Positions 7,865 to 16,659 of a DNA stretch of 64,000 nucleotides are shown here, in pieces. The stretch is taken from assembly GCA_005502805.1 (NCBI GenBank), contig SCMY01000009.1, forward strand, positions 178,159 to 242,158, read 5' to 3'. The notes under the pieces are model-generated. The model saw only the letters and a list, made by a program, of their open reading frames with translations. It was not told the DNA's origin and made no database searches. Source of the stretch: Rhizobiales bacterium 2SD. Lineage in GTDB: Bacteria; Pseudomonadota; Alphaproteobacteria; Rhizobiales; Beijerinckiaceae. Both the position numbers and the translations under genes were made by a program. Every line of letters begins with the position of its first letter. Position 1 is the stretch's first letter.

Positions 7865-9448
7865 ATGATCCGTTCCCGCCTTGTGGCGACACTTATCGGC
7901 ACGAGCGCGCTGCTGCTCGCCGTCGGCGCGCAGGCCCAGCCGGCACCGAAGAACGTGCTGCGGGTCGCGCCCCATGCGGATCTGAAAACCCTCGATCCGG
8001 TCGCGGCCTCGATCGTCATCACCCGCATGCACGGGCTGATGATCTACGAGACGCTGTTCGCCTGGGACGCCAACCTCCAGCCCAAGCCGCAGATGGTCGA
8101 GAGCTTCTCGACCTCGGATGACAAGCTCTCCTGGACCTTCACGCTCAGGCCGGGCCTGAAGTTCCATGACGGCCAGCCGGTGACGACGCGCGATGTCATC
8201 GCCTCGCTGACGCGCTGGATGAAGCGCGACACGATCGGCGGCAAGCTCGGCGAATACACCGAAGGCATGGAGGCGAAGGACGATAGGACCTTCGTGCTCA
8301 ACCTGAAGAAGCCGATGGCGCTGGTGCCGTTCGCGCTCGGCTCGGCCGTCGGTCAGATCCCGGTGATCATGCGCGAAGCCGATGCCGCGACCGACCCGAT
8401 GAAGCCAGTGACGGAGACGATCGGCTCCGGCCCGTTCAAGTTCAACCGGGCGGAATGGCGCAGCGGCGCGAAGGTCGTCTACGACAAGAACCCGGATTAT
8501 GTGCCGCGCTCGGAGCCGGCCGACGGCCTCGCCGGCGGGCGGGTGGTCAAGGTCGACCGCGTCGAGTGGATGATCATGCCGGATGCTGCGACGGCAGCCG
8601 CGGCAATCCAGACTGGCGAGATCGACATCTGGGAGCAGCCCAGCCAGGACCTGATCCCGGTGGTCGCGGCGGCGAAGGAGGTCAAGGTCGAGCGCTACTC
8701 CAACCTCGCCAACCAGGTGATGCTGCGGCCGAACAGCCTGCATCCGCCCTTCAACAACCCGAAGGCGCGGCTTGCACTCGCCTACGCCACCGATCAGGCC
8801 GAGTTCCTGGCCGGCGGCTTCGGCGACGAGGAATGGTGGAAGCGCTGCGCCGCCTATTTCATCTGCGGTGCGCCCAACGGCACGGAGGCCGGCACCGAAG
8901 CTTACGCCAAGCCCGACATCGAGAAGGCGAAACAGCTCCTCGCGGAAGCCGGCTACAAGGGCGAGAAGCTGGTGCTGACCACCAGCAACGACATCGCCGC
9001 GATCGGCCGGATGGCCGAGGTCGCCGCCTCCCAGCTCAAGAAGGCCGGGGTCAATATCGACGTCCAGTTCTCCGACTGGGGCACCGTCACCACCCGCCAG
9101 CAGAACAAGAGCCCGCCGGACCAGGGCGGCTGGAACCTGTTCGTGACCTACGCCTCGGGCGCGACCATGCAATCACCGATGACCAATATCGGCACCAACA
9201 TGGCCTGCGAGAAAGCCTGGGCCGGCTGGCCCTGCGACGCCGAAGCCGAAAAGCTGCGCGGCGCGGTGGTCGATGCGCCTGACGATGCCGCGCGCAAGGC
9301 GGCGGTCGAGGCGCTGCACAAGCGGCTCGCCGAGATGCAGCCCTATCGCGTGCTTGGTCAGTTCGACCAGCCCTATGCCAGGCGCGCCAATGTCTCGGGC
9401 GTGCTGGCGGCACCGGTCATGCTGTTCTGGAACGTCGAGAAGAAGTGA
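7865..9448 (+). CDS. ABC transporter substrate-binding protein, family 5 (peptide type), copy 2
   Basis: Also 527 residues, and a tandem paralogue of the preceding gene. Long stretches are nearly identical, for example around LKTLDPVAAS, the DGQPVTTRDVIAS block and the GGFGDEEWW segment, while the signal peptides and surface positions differ. The start is the ATG after GAGGGAGG; a long in-frame extension upstream overlaps copy 1 and is not credible. Divergence is spread through the protein, so this is an old duplication and not an assembly artefact. The two copies probably extend the ligand range of one shared transporter. Confidence 0.9.
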   Translation: MIRSRLVATLIGTSALLLAVGAQAQPAPKNVLRVAPHADLKTLDPVAASIVITRMHGLMIYETLFAWDANLQPKPQMVESFSTSDDKLSWTFTLRPGLKFHDGQPVTTRDVIASLTRWMKRDTIGGKLGEYTEGMEAKDDRTFVLNLKKPMALVPFALGSAVGQIPVIMREADAATDPMKPVTETIGSGPFKFNRAEWRSGAKVVYDKNPDYVPRSEPADGLAGGRVVKVDRVEWMIMPDAATAAAAIQTGEIDIWEQPSQDLIPVVAAAKEVKVERYSNLANQVMLRPNSLHPPFNNPKARLALAYATDQAEFLAGGFGDEEWWKRCAAYFICGAPNGTEAGTEAYAKPDIEKAKQLLAEAGYKGEKLVLTTSNDIAAIGRMAEVAASQLKKAGVNIDVQFSDWGTVTTRQQNKSPPDQGGWNLFVTYASGATMQSPMTNIGTNMACEKAWAGWPCDAEAEKLRGAVVDAPDDAARKAAVEALHKRLAEMQPYRVLGQFDQPYARRANVSGVLAAPVMLFWNVEKK

Positions 9449-9534
9449 ACCCCGCGCGGCGTTAACCGGTTCCTGACCGATTGCGGACGAGACTCACGGA
9501 AACGATTCGCCTTCCTAGTCTCGTGAGACGCGTA

Positions 9535-9756
9535 ATGGGTCAGGTCCTGATGGGTCAGGTTTTGCAGTTCCGTTTGAAGCCGGCGCCCGTCGCGCATGAC
9601 GGCGACGCGCTCGACCTCATGTCGGCGATCGATTTCGCCTTGCGTGACCTCGCCGACATCACGCCGCATATCCTGCACGAGCCCAGCCGCGAGCAGGCGC
9701 GGCAATGTCGGGAGATGCTGCAGGACGCCTTCGACGCGGCGCTGCGGGCCGGCTGA
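9535..9756 (+). CDS. Small hypothetical protein (73 aa)
   Basis: A frame of 73 codons from an ATG at 9535; ATG at 9550 and TTG at 9481 are alternatives. There is no clear Shine-Dalgarno sequence. The product is acidic and helical-looking, with LDLMSAIDFALRDLADI and EQARQCREMLQDAF, and has no signal peptide. A short dyad (GAGACT...AGTCTC, 9490-9523) lies just upstream. It ends 2 nt from the convergent gene at 9759. I do not recognise a family. Confidence 0.5.
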   Translation: MGQVLMGQVLQFRLKPAPVAHDGDALDLMSAIDFALRDLADITPHILHEPSREQARQCREMLQDAFDAALRAG

Positions 9757-9758
9757 GT

Positions 9759-10121
9759 TCAGTCGCGCCTGACGTCGACGACATCGCCCTCGTCGTTGAT
9801 GACGACGCGAATGTCATCGCCGTCATCGTCAGTGCCCGAGACGATCCAGACGCCGCGACGGTGTTGGATGTCATCGAGATCGACCAGACCGCGGCGGCGG
9901 GCGATACGCACGGCATCCCGCTGGGTGATGCCGTAGTCTTCGTCCTCATCGTCATAACCCGGCGCTGATGGCCGGGGCTGACGTGTCGGTGGCGATACGA
10001 CATCAGGATACGGTATGGCCGCCGGCGGCGCACCGGCCCCATCGCCCAAGCCCTGTGCAATAGCCGGTGCGGTCGGAGCGAGGCCGAGGCAGGCGGCCAG
10101 GACGAAGCGACGGGTCAGCAT
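9759..10121 (-). CDS. Small secreted PepSY-like protein
   Basis: A 120-residue exported protein. The N-terminus MLTRRFVLAACLGLAPTAPA is a signal peptide with an RR pair, so Tat export is possible. A Pro-rich linker follows, then an acidic domain with GITQRDAVRIARRRGL, GVWIVSGTDDDGDDIRVVIN and a terminal DVVDVRRD, which resembles half a PepSY domain. Exported PepSY-like proteins are usually inhibitors or modulators of envelope enzymes. It is convergent with the small gene at 9535 and divergent from anmK. The fold assignment is tentative. Confidence 0.7.
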   Translation of the reverse strand: MLTRRFVLAACLGLAPTAPAIAQGLGDGAGAPPAAIPYPDVVSPPTRQPRPSAPGYDDEDEDYGITQRDAVRIARRRGLVDLDDIQHRRGVWIVSGTDDDGDDIRVVINDEGDVVDVRRD

Positions 10122-10240
10122 GCCAGTCTCCAGTGCAGCTCCGCCTTTGGTGAGCTGCGATTGGGTCGGAAACGGGTCAGGATTGCGGGCGAAACTTGCC
10201 GGTGGCAGCCATCGGACGCGGGGCAAAGGAGACATCGCGC

Positions 10241-11362
10241 ATGCAGCCAGCCTGGGCGATCGGCCTGATGACCGGAACGGTCCTCGACGGCAATATCGAC
10301 ATCGCCGCGATCTGCACGGACGGCGCTGCCGTCGCCGAGTTCGGGCCGTGGCGGCTCTCGCCCTATCGCCAGGAGGTCCGCGACCTGCTGGCGGAAGCGG
10401 TTCAGGCCGCACTCGGCTGGCGCTTCGAAGGGCCGGAGCCGGCGATCTTCGCCGAGGCCGAGCGCGCCCTGACGCTGGCGCAAGGCGAGGCCGTCGCCGA
10501 GTTTCTCGCCACCGAGGGGATGGCCGCGAGCGAGGTCGCGGCCATCGGCTTCCACGGCCAGACCGTGCTGCATCGCGCGCCGACCAGGGAGCGCAAGGGC
10601 AACACCCGCCAGCTCGGCGACGGGGCCTTGATGGCGCAGCAGCTCGGCATCGACGTTGTCTACGATTTCCGTACCGCGGATGTCCGCGCCGGCGGCCAGG
10701 GCGCGCCGCTGGTCGCGAGCTATCATGCCGCGCTGATGCGCAGCATCGGAGCCGGGCAGGAGACCGCCGTTCTCAATCTCGGCGGCGTCGGCAATCTCAG
10801 CGCCTTCGCCGACCCCGAACGCGTCCTGGCCTTTGATACCGGCCCCGGTAATGCGCCGCTCAACGACTGGATCAAGCAGCACGGCAAGGGCGAGATGGAC
10901 CGCGACGGCGCCTTCTCACTGGCCGGCACGGTCGACGAGGAGAGGCTCGCGCGCCTGCTCGAGCATCGCTACCTGTTCGCGCCCTATCCGAAATCGCTCG
11001 ATCGCTACGATTTCACCGCCGCCATGGTCGACGGGCTCTCTTTCGCGGACGGGGCGGCGACGCTGACCGCCTTCACCGCCGGTGCTGTGGGGCGCGGGCT
11101 CGACCTTCTGCCGGTCAGACCGCAAAGGCTGATCGTCTGCGGCGGCGGGCGGCGCAATCCGGCGATCATGGCGGCGCTGAACAAACGTACCGGCGCCGAG
11201 GCGATTCCGGCCGAGGCCGTCGGCTGGCGCGGCGATGCGATCGAAGCGGAATGCTTCGCCTTCCTCGCCATGCGCCGCAAGGCCGGTCTGCCGATCTCGT
11301 TCCCGCTGACGACCGGTGTGGCGGAGCCGATGACGGGCGGTCTGATCGCGCCGGGCCGTTGA
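10241..11362 (+). CDS. anmK: Anhydro-N-acetylmuramic acid kinase
   Basis: A 373-residue sugar kinase of the ASKHA fold that phosphorylates 1,6-anhydroMurNAc from recycled peptidoglycan to MurNAc-6-phosphate. Seen: the N-terminal GLMTGTVLDG (usually GLMSGTSLDG), GFHGQTVLHRAP, NLGGVGNLSAF, the catalytic Asp in FDTGPGNAPLNDW, and VCGGGRRNP. The ATG at 10241 has AAAGGAG at good spacing, and the upstream extension lacks support. Ser is replaced by Thr and by Val in the first glycine-rich motif, which may mark a paralogous subfamily. The next genes are rfbC and rfbB, giving an envelope theme. Confidence 0.9.
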   Translation: MQPAWAIGLMTGTVLDGNIDIAAICTDGAAVAEFGPWRLSPYRQEVRDLLAEAVQAALGWRFEGPEPAIFAEAERALTLAQGEAVAEFLATEGMAASEVAAIGFHGQTVLHRAPTRERKGNTRQLGDGALMAQQLGIDVVYDFRTADVRAGGQGAPLVASYHAALMRSIGAGQETAVLNLGGVGNLSAFADPERVLAFDTGPGNAPLNDWIKQHGKGEMDRDGAFSLAGTVDEERLARLLEHRYLFAPYPKSLDRYDFTAAMVDGLSFADGAATLTAFTAGAVGRGLDLLPVRPQRLIVCGGGRRNPAIMAALNKRTGAEAIPAEAVGWRGDAIEAECFAFLAMRRKAGLPISFPLTTGVAEPMTGGLIAPGR

Positions 11363-11393
11363 CGCCGCGCGCCGGCGAGGGTTCAAGGACGGC

Positions 11394-11972
11394 ATGAGCA
11401 AGTTCGCCTTCGAGCCCCTCGCCATCCCAGCCGTCATACTGATCAGGCCGAAGAAGTTCGGCGATGCGCGCGGCTACTTCATGGAGACCTATAGCGCCGA
11501 GGCCTTCGCGGCGGCCGGCATCGACGCCGTCTTCGTCCAGGACAACCAGTCGCTCTCGGCGACGCGCGGCGTCATGCGCGGCCTGCATTTCCAGGCGCCT
11601 CCGGTACCGCAGGCCAAGCTGGTGCGGGTGCTGAAGGGCGTGATCTTCGACGTCGCGGTCGACATCCGCCTGGGATCGCCGAGCTATGGCAGATGGTGCG
11701 CGGCGACGCTCACCGCTGACGGCGCCGAACAGCTCTTCGTGCCGCGCGGCTTCGCCCATGGCTTCTGCACGCTCGAACCGAACACCGAGGTCGTCTACAA
11801 GGTCGACGGCCCCTATGCGCCGCAGACCGAAGGCGGTATCGCCTGGAACGATCCCACGCTTGCGATCGACTGGCCGATCACGGCGGCCGAGGCGCAGCTC
11901 TCCGGCAAGGACACCGTCCTGCCCGGCTTTGCCGAATTCGCCAGCCCGTTCCGCTACGAGGCCCGGCCGTGA
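11394..11972 (+). CDS. rfbC: dTDP-4-dehydrorhamnose 3,5-epimerase
   Basis: A 192-residue cupin-fold epimerase of dTDP-L-rhamnose synthesis that inverts C3 and C5 of dTDP-4-keto-6-deoxyglucose. Family motifs: the start region FGDARGYFMETY, the catalytic His in MRGLHFQAPP, VFDVAVDIR-like FDVAVDIRLGSPSYG, the FVPRGFAHGF loop, and Tyr in EVVYKVDGPYAP. Its length is typical. The stop overlaps the GTG start of rfbB by 4 nt, so the two are co-translated. The rhamnose genes rfbA and rfbD are not in this window. Confidence 0.93.
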   Translation: MSKFAFEPLAIPAVILIRPKKFGDARGYFMETYSAEAFAAAGIDAVFVQDNQSLSATRGVMRGLHFQAPPVPQAKLVRVLKGVIFDVAVDIRLGSPSYGRWCAATLTADGAEQLFVPRGFAHGFCTLEPNTEVVYKVDGPYAPQTEGGIAWNDPTLAIDWPITAAEAQLSGKDTVLPGFAEFASPFRYEARP

Positions 11973-13024
11973 AGCGCTATCTCGTCACCGGCGGGGCCGG
12001 TTTCATCGGCTCGGCCGTGGTGCGACACCTGATCCGGCAGACACCGCATCAGGTCCTGATCGTCGACAAGCTGACCTATGCCGGCAATCGCGACAATCTC
12101 GAACCGGTCTCGAACGATCCGCGACTGACCTTCCTGCAAGCTGACATCGGCGACCAGTCTGCGATGCAGCAGGCCTTTGCCGAGTTTGCGCCCGATATCG
12201 TCATGCACCTTGCCGCCGAGAGCCATGTCGACCGCTCGATCGAGGGCCCGGCCGCCTTCATCGAGACCAATATCGTCGGCTCCTTCGTGCTGCTGCAGGA
12301 AGCGTTGCGGCACTGGCGCGCGCTGCCGTCGGCTGAGCAGGGCGGCTTCCGCTTCCACCAGATCTCGACCGACGAGGTCTTCGGCTCACTCGGCGAGGAC
12401 GGGCTGTTCAGCGAGACCTCGCCCTATCAGCCAAACTCACCTTATTCGGCCTCGAAGGCGGCTTCCGACCATCTGGCGCGGGCCTGGCACCATACCTATG
12501 GGCTGCCGGTCGTGCTCTCGAACTGCTCGAACAATTACGGGCCCTATCACTTCCCCGAGAAGCTGATCCCGCTGATGATCCTCAACGCGCTCGAGGGCAA
12601 GGAGCTGCCGGTCTATGGCTCCGGCGCCAATGTCCGCGACTGGCTGCATGTCGAGGATCACGCGCGGGCGCTCGCGCTGATCGCCGAGCGCGGCCGGATC
12701 GGCGAGAGCTACAATGTCGGCGGCTCGGCCGAACGCAGCAACCTTGAGGTGGTCGAGGCGATCTGCGCGCTGATGGACGAACTCGCGCCCGATGCCGCGA
12801 TCGGCCCGCGCGGAAAGCTGATCCGCTTCGTCGCCGATCGGCCAGGCCACGACCAGCGTTATGCGATCGATGCCTCCAAGATCGAACGCGAGCTCGGCTG
12901 GCGGCCACAGGAAAGCTTCGAAAGCGGGCTGCGCAGCACCGTCGCCTGGTATCTGGAGAACCGCGACTGGTGGGGCCGGATCCGCTCGGGCGTCTATCGC
13001 GGCGAGCGGCTGGGCGCAGGTTGA
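11969..13024 (+). CDS. rfbB: dTDP-glucose 4,6-dehydratase
   Basis: A 351-residue extended SDR enzyme converting dTDP-glucose to dTDP-4-keto-6-deoxyglucose. It shows the NAD motif GGAGFIGSAVV near residue 8, HLAAESHVDRSI, the STDEVFGSLGE catalytic block with Thr-Asp-Glu, the YSASKAASDH Tyr-Lys pair, and NNYGPYHFPEKLIPL. The start is GTG at 11969, overlapping the rfbC stop (GTGA). It makes the substrate for the upstream epimerase. The product could feed rhamnose or another 6-deoxyhexose of the surface polysaccharide. Confidence 0.94.
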   Translation: MKRYLVTGGAGFIGSAVVRHLIRQTPHQVLIVDKLTYAGNRDNLEPVSNDPRLTFLQADIGDQSAMQQAFAEFAPDIVMHLAAESHVDRSIEGPAAFIETNIVGSFVLLQEALRHWRALPSAEQGGFRFHQISTDEVFGSLGEDGLFSETSPYQPNSPYSASKAASDHLARAWHHTYGLPVVLSNCSNNYGPYHFPEKLIPLMILNALEGKELPVYGSGANVRDWLHVEDHARALALIAERGRIGESYNVGGSAERSNLEVVEAICALMDELAPDAAIGPRGKLIRFVADRPGHDQRYAIDASKIERELGWRPQESFESGLRSTVAWYLENRDWWGRIRSGVYRGERLGAG

Positions 13025-13096
13025 AGCCTGCGACTTCGCGCCGCTATCACCCGCTTGTCATTGGCTTTTCGCAGCGGAAGCGGGCATCTGGTGGGC

Positions 13097-15256
13097 ATGA
13101 TCGCGACGAGCCTTCCGCGCCGGACCGCACTCCGGCTGTTGCAGCGCGCCTCATTGGCGCTCGCCCTGCTGGCGCCTGCGCCGCTGCTCGCCGCCGAATC
13201 CGCCGCCGTGACCTCGCCGCGCGTCACAGCCACTCTGCTGTCGAGCCGCGATGCTGTCGCGCCCGGCGAGCGCTTTCAGGTCGCCCTGACCCAGAAGCTC
13301 GCACCAGGCTGGCACAGCTACTGGCAGAACCCCGGCGATTCCGGCGAGGCGACCAGGATCGAGTGGACGCTGCCGGAGGGCGTCAGCGCCGGCGCGATCC
13401 AGTGGCCGGCGCCGAAGGCGATCCGGGTCGAGCCGCTCGTCAATTTCGGCTTCGAGGACAATGTCCTGCTGCCGGTCGAGATCACCGTTCCGGCCAGTGC
13501 CAAGCCGGGCGAGACGCTGACGCTCTCGGCCAAGGCGACCTGGCTGGTCTGCGAGAAGATCTGTATTCCCGAGGAAGGCGCTTTCGCGCTCGATCTGCCG
13601 ATCGCCGCGACTGGCGCGATCGATACTGCCGCGCAGGCGCAGATCGATCAGGCCATCGCCGCCCTGCCGAAGCCGGCCGGCTTCACCGCCAAGCTGACGG
13701 CGAAGGGCGAGGACAAGCTCGCGCTGACCCTGCCCGGCCTGCCGGCCGGCGCCAGCAATGTCCGCTTCTTCCCCATCCTGGACACGCTGATCGAGCACGC
13801 TGCGGCACAGCCGGTCGATAACGGCGCGCTCACCCTCACACGCTCAACCGCCTTCAAGGTCGGAGCGCCGACGACCGACGGCGTCCTGACCTTCGACGAC
13901 AACGGCACCAGGCGCGCGCTCGCGCTCAGCGCCGAGGTGGAGCCGGCCCTGCTGCTGGCTGCGGCGGCCCCGGCGCAGGTGCCGGCCAAGGTGACGCTGC
14001 CGCCGCCTCCGGCCGAGGACCTGACGCTCCTTCTGGCGCTGGCCTTCGCCTTTGCCGGCGGTTTGATCCTCAACCTGATGCCCTGCGTGCTGCCGGTGCT
14101 GTTCATCAAGGCGCTCGGCTTCGCCCAGGTGGCGCAGGCCAGCCGCAGCGAAGTGCGTCAGCAGGGCCTGTTCTTCCTTGCCGGCGTGCTCGCGACCTTC
14201 TTCGTGCTGGCGTCGCTGGTGATCGCACTCGGCGCCGGCTGGGGCTTCCAGTTGCAGTCGCCGCCGTTGGTCATCCTGCTCGCCGTGCTGATGACGCTGA
14301 TCGGCTTCAACCTGATCGGCGCCTTCGAGATCGGCGGCCGCCTGCAAGGCGTCGGCGACGGGCTCGCCAGCCGCAGCGGCCCGGTCGGCGCCTTCATGAC
14401 CGGCGCGCTCGCCGTGGTGGTGGCAACACCCTGCACCGCCCCGTTCATGGGCGCGGCGATGGGCTATGCGCTGACGCAGCCTCCGGCTGCGGCGCTGTCG
14501 ATCTTCATGGCGCTGGCGCTCGGCTTCGCCGCGCCGGTGGTCGCGCTCTCCTTCGCGCCCGGGCTGCTGCGCCTGCTTCCCAAACCCGGCCGCTGGATGA
14601 TCGTGCTGAAGCAGGCCTTCGCCTTCCCGATGTTCGCGACCGCGATCTGGCTGATCTGGGTCGCGACCATGCAGGCCGGCGCCGATGGCGCGCTCGCCGC
14701 GCTCGTCGCGATCCTCGTCGCCGGGTTCGCGCTCTGGCTGATCGGCGTGACGCGCGGCAGCGGCCGTGCCCTGCGCGCCGTCGCAGCTGCGGCAGCCCTC
14801 CTGCTCGTCGGCGCGGCCTCGGCCTTCGTCATCGAGAGCGCGACGCCCTCGGCTCAACCGACTGCTCAGGCCGGGACCGATGCGCCGGGCGTCTGGTCGC
14901 CAGCGCGGGTCGCAGAATTGCAGGCGCAGGGCAAGCCGGTCTTCGTCAATTTCACCGCCGCCTGGTGCATCACCTGCCTCGCCAATGACCGGGTGGCGCT
15001 GTCGCGGCAGGAGGTGAAGGAGGCTTTTGCCAAGCTCGGCGTCGCCTATCTCAAGGCCGACTGGACCAATCGCGACCCGGTGATCGCCGCAACGCTGACC
15101 GAATACGGCCGCGCCGGCGTGCCGCTCTATCTGTTCTATCCGGGAACGAAGGGCGCGCAGGCGGAGGTGCTGCCGCAATTGCTGACCCCCGAGACCGTGG
15201 TGAGCGCCGCTCAGCGCGCCGCCGGCAAAGAGGTGAAGACTGCCACCGCACAATAG
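13097..15256 (+). CDS. Protein-disulfide reductase DsbD family
   Basis: About 719 residues. A signal peptide comes first, then a periplasmic beta-rich domain with a Cys pair in WLVCEKICIPEE, then a DsbD/CcdA-like membrane domain with paired cysteines in LNLMPCVLPV and ATPCTAPFMG. It ends in a thioredoxin-like domain with the active site AAWCITC. Such proteins carry electrons from cytoplasmic thioredoxin across the inner membrane to periplasmic partners. The frame is open 14 codons further back to a TTG; I prefer the ATG at 13097, although neither has a strong ribosome-binding site. The thioredoxin-like gene 44 nt downstream is the probable partner. Confidence 0.88.
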   Translation: MIATSLPRRTALRLLQRASLALALLAPAPLLAAESAAVTSPRVTATLLSSRDAVAPGERFQVALTQKLAPGWHSYWQNPGDSGEATRIEWTLPEGVSAGAIQWPAPKAIRVEPLVNFGFEDNVLLPVEITVPASAKPGETLTLSAKATWLVCEKICIPEEGAFALDLPIAATGAIDTAAQAQIDQAIAALPKPAGFTAKLTAKGEDKLALTLPGLPAGASNVRFFPILDTLIEHAAAQPVDNGALTLTRSTAFKVGAPTTDGVLTFDDNGTRRALALSAEVEPALLLAAAAPAQVPAKVTLPPPPAEDLTLLLALAFAFAGGLILNLMPCVLPVLFIKALGFAQVAQASRSEVRQQGLFFLAGVLATFFVLASLVIALGAGWGFQLQSPPLVILLAVLMTLIGFNLIGAFEIGGRLQGVGDGLASRSGPVGAFMTGALAVVVATPCTAPFMGAAMGYALTQPPAAALSIFMALALGFAAPVVALSFAPGLLRLLPKPGRWMIVLKQAFAFPMFATAIWLIWVATMQAGADGALAALVAILVAGFALWLIGVTRGSGRALRAVAAAAALLLVGAASAFVIESATPSAQPTAQAGTDAPGVWSPARVAELQAQGKPVFVNFTAAWCITCLANDRVALSRQEVKEAFAKLGVAYLKADWTNRDPVIAATLTEYGRAGVPLYLFYPGTKGAQAEVLPQLLTPETVVSAAQRAAGKEVKTATAQ

Positions 15257-15300
15257 AGCACTGCCCACGCCAACCCATCTGCCGCCGAATGGAGACAGAG

Positions 15301-15939
15301 ATGACAGACGTGACCAGACAGAGTTTCATCGCCGGCCTCACCGCAATCGCACTGAGCCTCGGCTCAGGCGCCGCCTTCGCCCAGAGCGCTGCGAAACCCG
15401 GCGCCAAGGCGCCCGATTTCTCGGTCGTCGATGTCGACGGCAAGCTGCAGAAGCTCTCGGACTATGCCGGCAAGACGGTGATCCTTGAATGGACCAACCA
15501 TGACTGTCCCTATGTCCGGAAGCACTACAACAGCGCCACCATGCAGACCCTGCAGAAGGACATGGCCAAGGACGGCATCGTCTGGCTTTCGGTGATCTCC
15601 TCGCCCGTCGGCGAGCAGGGTCATGTCGACGCCGCCAAGGCCAAGGAGCTGACCAAGACGCGCGACGCCGCGCCAGCCTCGATCCTGCTCGACCCGAAGA
15701 GCCAGCTCGCACGCGCCTATGGCGCCCAGACGACGCCGCACATGTACATCATCGATCCCAAGGGCACGCTCGCCTATGCCGGCGCGATCGACGACAAGCC
15801 CTCGTCGAGCGCCTCGAGCCTCACCGGCGCCAAGAGCTATGTCCGCCAGGCGGTCGCCGAGCTCAAAGCCGGCAAAGCCGTCTCCGAGCCGGCGACCAAG
15901 GCCTATGGCTGCGTCGTCAAATACGCGCCGGTGAGCTGA
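15301..15939 (+). CDS. Exported thioredoxin-like (AhpC/TSA-type) protein
   Basis: A 212-residue redoxin with a signal peptide (MTDVTRQSFIAGLTAIALSLG, cleavage near AFAQ). The redoxin fold is visible from GAKAPDFSVVDVDGKLQKLSDY through the cysteine motif WTNHDCPYVRKHY and the cis-Pro region QTTPHMYIIDPKG; a second Cys occurs late in AYGCVVKY. The ATG at 15301 has GGAG 7 nt upstream; another ATG at 15289 is less well placed. Pairing with the DsbD-like reductase suggests a periplasmic thiol reductant or peroxidase fed by it. Confidence 0.85.
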   Translation: MTDVTRQSFIAGLTAIALSLGSGAAFAQSAAKPGAKAPDFSVVDVDGKLQKLSDYAGKTVILEWTNHDCPYVRKHYNSATMQTLQKDMAKDGIVWLSVISSPVGEQGHVDAAKAKELTKTRDAAPASILLDPKSQLARAYGAQTTPHMYIIDPKGTLAYAGAIDDKPSSSASSLTGAKSYVRQAVAELKAGKAVSEPATKAYGCVVKYAPVS

Positions 15940-15964
15940 GCTTCCCCGTCTTTCGCGGGGAAGC
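15940..15964. terminator. Hairpin between convergent genes
   Basis: GCTTCCCCG and CGGGGAAGC form a 9-bp stem with a 7-nt loop, just after the stop of the redoxin gene and before the stop of the convergent PepSY gene. It is a likely bidirectional terminator, though T-runs are weak. Confidence 0.6.
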
Positions 15965-15970
15965 CACGGG

Positions 15971-16234
15971 TCAGTCCTTGTGCGGCTTGGCCGTGACGGC
16001 GCCGCTGATCGGATCGATCCGGACCTTGACGCGGAGGCCGTCCTTGGTGGCTCGCGCCTCCCAGGCGCCGTCGTCGGCTTCTATCTTCGTGACGTCGCGG
16101 TAGCCGGCTTCGGTCAGGCGCTGCGACGCCTTGTCGAGCGGCATCCAGTCCGCACCCGGGCGGTCTTCGGCCAGGGCAGATGCCGACCCGCCGGCCAGAA
16201 GGGCAGCCGCGAGCAGGATGGTTGTCGTCTTCAT
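15971..16234 (-). CDS. Small exported PepSY-domain protein
   Basis: 87 residues: signal peptide MKTTTILLAAALLAGGSASA, then one PepSY domain from DWMPLDKASQRLTEAGY through KIEADDGAWEARATKDG to the IDPISGAV close. The PepSY domain is typical of periplasmic proteins encoded beside two-component systems. It is divergent from the PepSY-like/regulator/kinase operon at 16345, and the 110 nt between them hold a repeat that could bind the regulator, so both sides may be co-regulated. Confidence 0.85.
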   Translation of the reverse strand: MKTTTILLAAALLAGGSASALAEDRPGADWMPLDKASQRLTEAGYRDVTKIEADDGAWEARATKDGLRVKVRIDPISGAVTAKPHKD

Positions 16235-16294
16235 CGATCATCTCCGTCGTTGTGGGTGACGGGATGCTTCTGGCAGAAGAGGGACACGCCGCGC

Positions 16295-16320
16295 TGACAC
16301 CGCCTGTCAGCGTATTGTCA
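16295..16320. promoter_or_regulatory. Candidate response-regulator site (TGACA/TGTCA repeats)
   Basis: TGTCA occurs at 16305 and 16316, exactly 11 bp apart, and an inverted TGACA lies at 16295. Direct half-sites with an 11-bp period are the usual binding pattern of OmpR/PhoB-family regulators. The site lies between the divergent PepSY gene and the operon that encodes such a regulator, so autoregulation is a reasonable inference. Confidence 0.45.
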
Positions 16321-16344
16321 GGGAGGAAGGCGTAGAGGCTGCCG

Positions 16345-16650
16345 ATGCTCCGTGTCCTGCTTCTGCTGCTGTGCCTGTCGCCGGCCTGGCCCGGACCGGT
16401 CTTCGCCGATTCCGAGCAGGACGAAGCCAAGTCCGCCCTGGAGAGGGGCGAGATCAAGCCGCTCGACCGGGTCCTGGCCGCGGTGCGGGCGGCGGTCCCC
16501 GGCGACGTCGTCGCGGTCAAGCTCGAGCGGAAGAAGAAGACCTGGATCTATGAGCTCAAGGTCCTGACGCCGGCGGGCAAGCGCCGCGAGGTCAAGATCG
16601 ATGCGGCCTCGCTGGCGATCGTGGATGCCGATGACGACGATGATGATTGA
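16345..16650 (+). CDS. Small exported PepSY-like protein
   Basis: 101 residues with a signal peptide (MLRVLLLLLCLSPAWPGPVFA) and a PepSY-type domain: EIKPLDRVLAAVRAAVPGDVVAVKLERKK then WIYELKVLTPAGKRREVKIDA. It ends in a run of about seven acidic residues (DADDDDDD). It is the first gene of the operon with the response regulator (9 nt) and histidine kinase, an arrangement common in proteobacteria where the PepSY protein senses or modulates the envelope signal. Confidence 0.83.
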   Translation: MLRVLLLLLCLSPAWPGPVFADSEQDEAKSALERGEIKPLDRVLAAVRAAVPGDVVAVKLERKKKTWIYELKVLTPAGKRREVKIDAASLAIVDADDDDDD

Positions 16651-16659
16651 GGCGCGGCC

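Noticed and set aside
7865..9448. Assembly duplication as the reason for two nearly identical binding proteins
   Set aside because: Differences are spread through the two genes and the signal peptides differ, so they are genuine paralogues.
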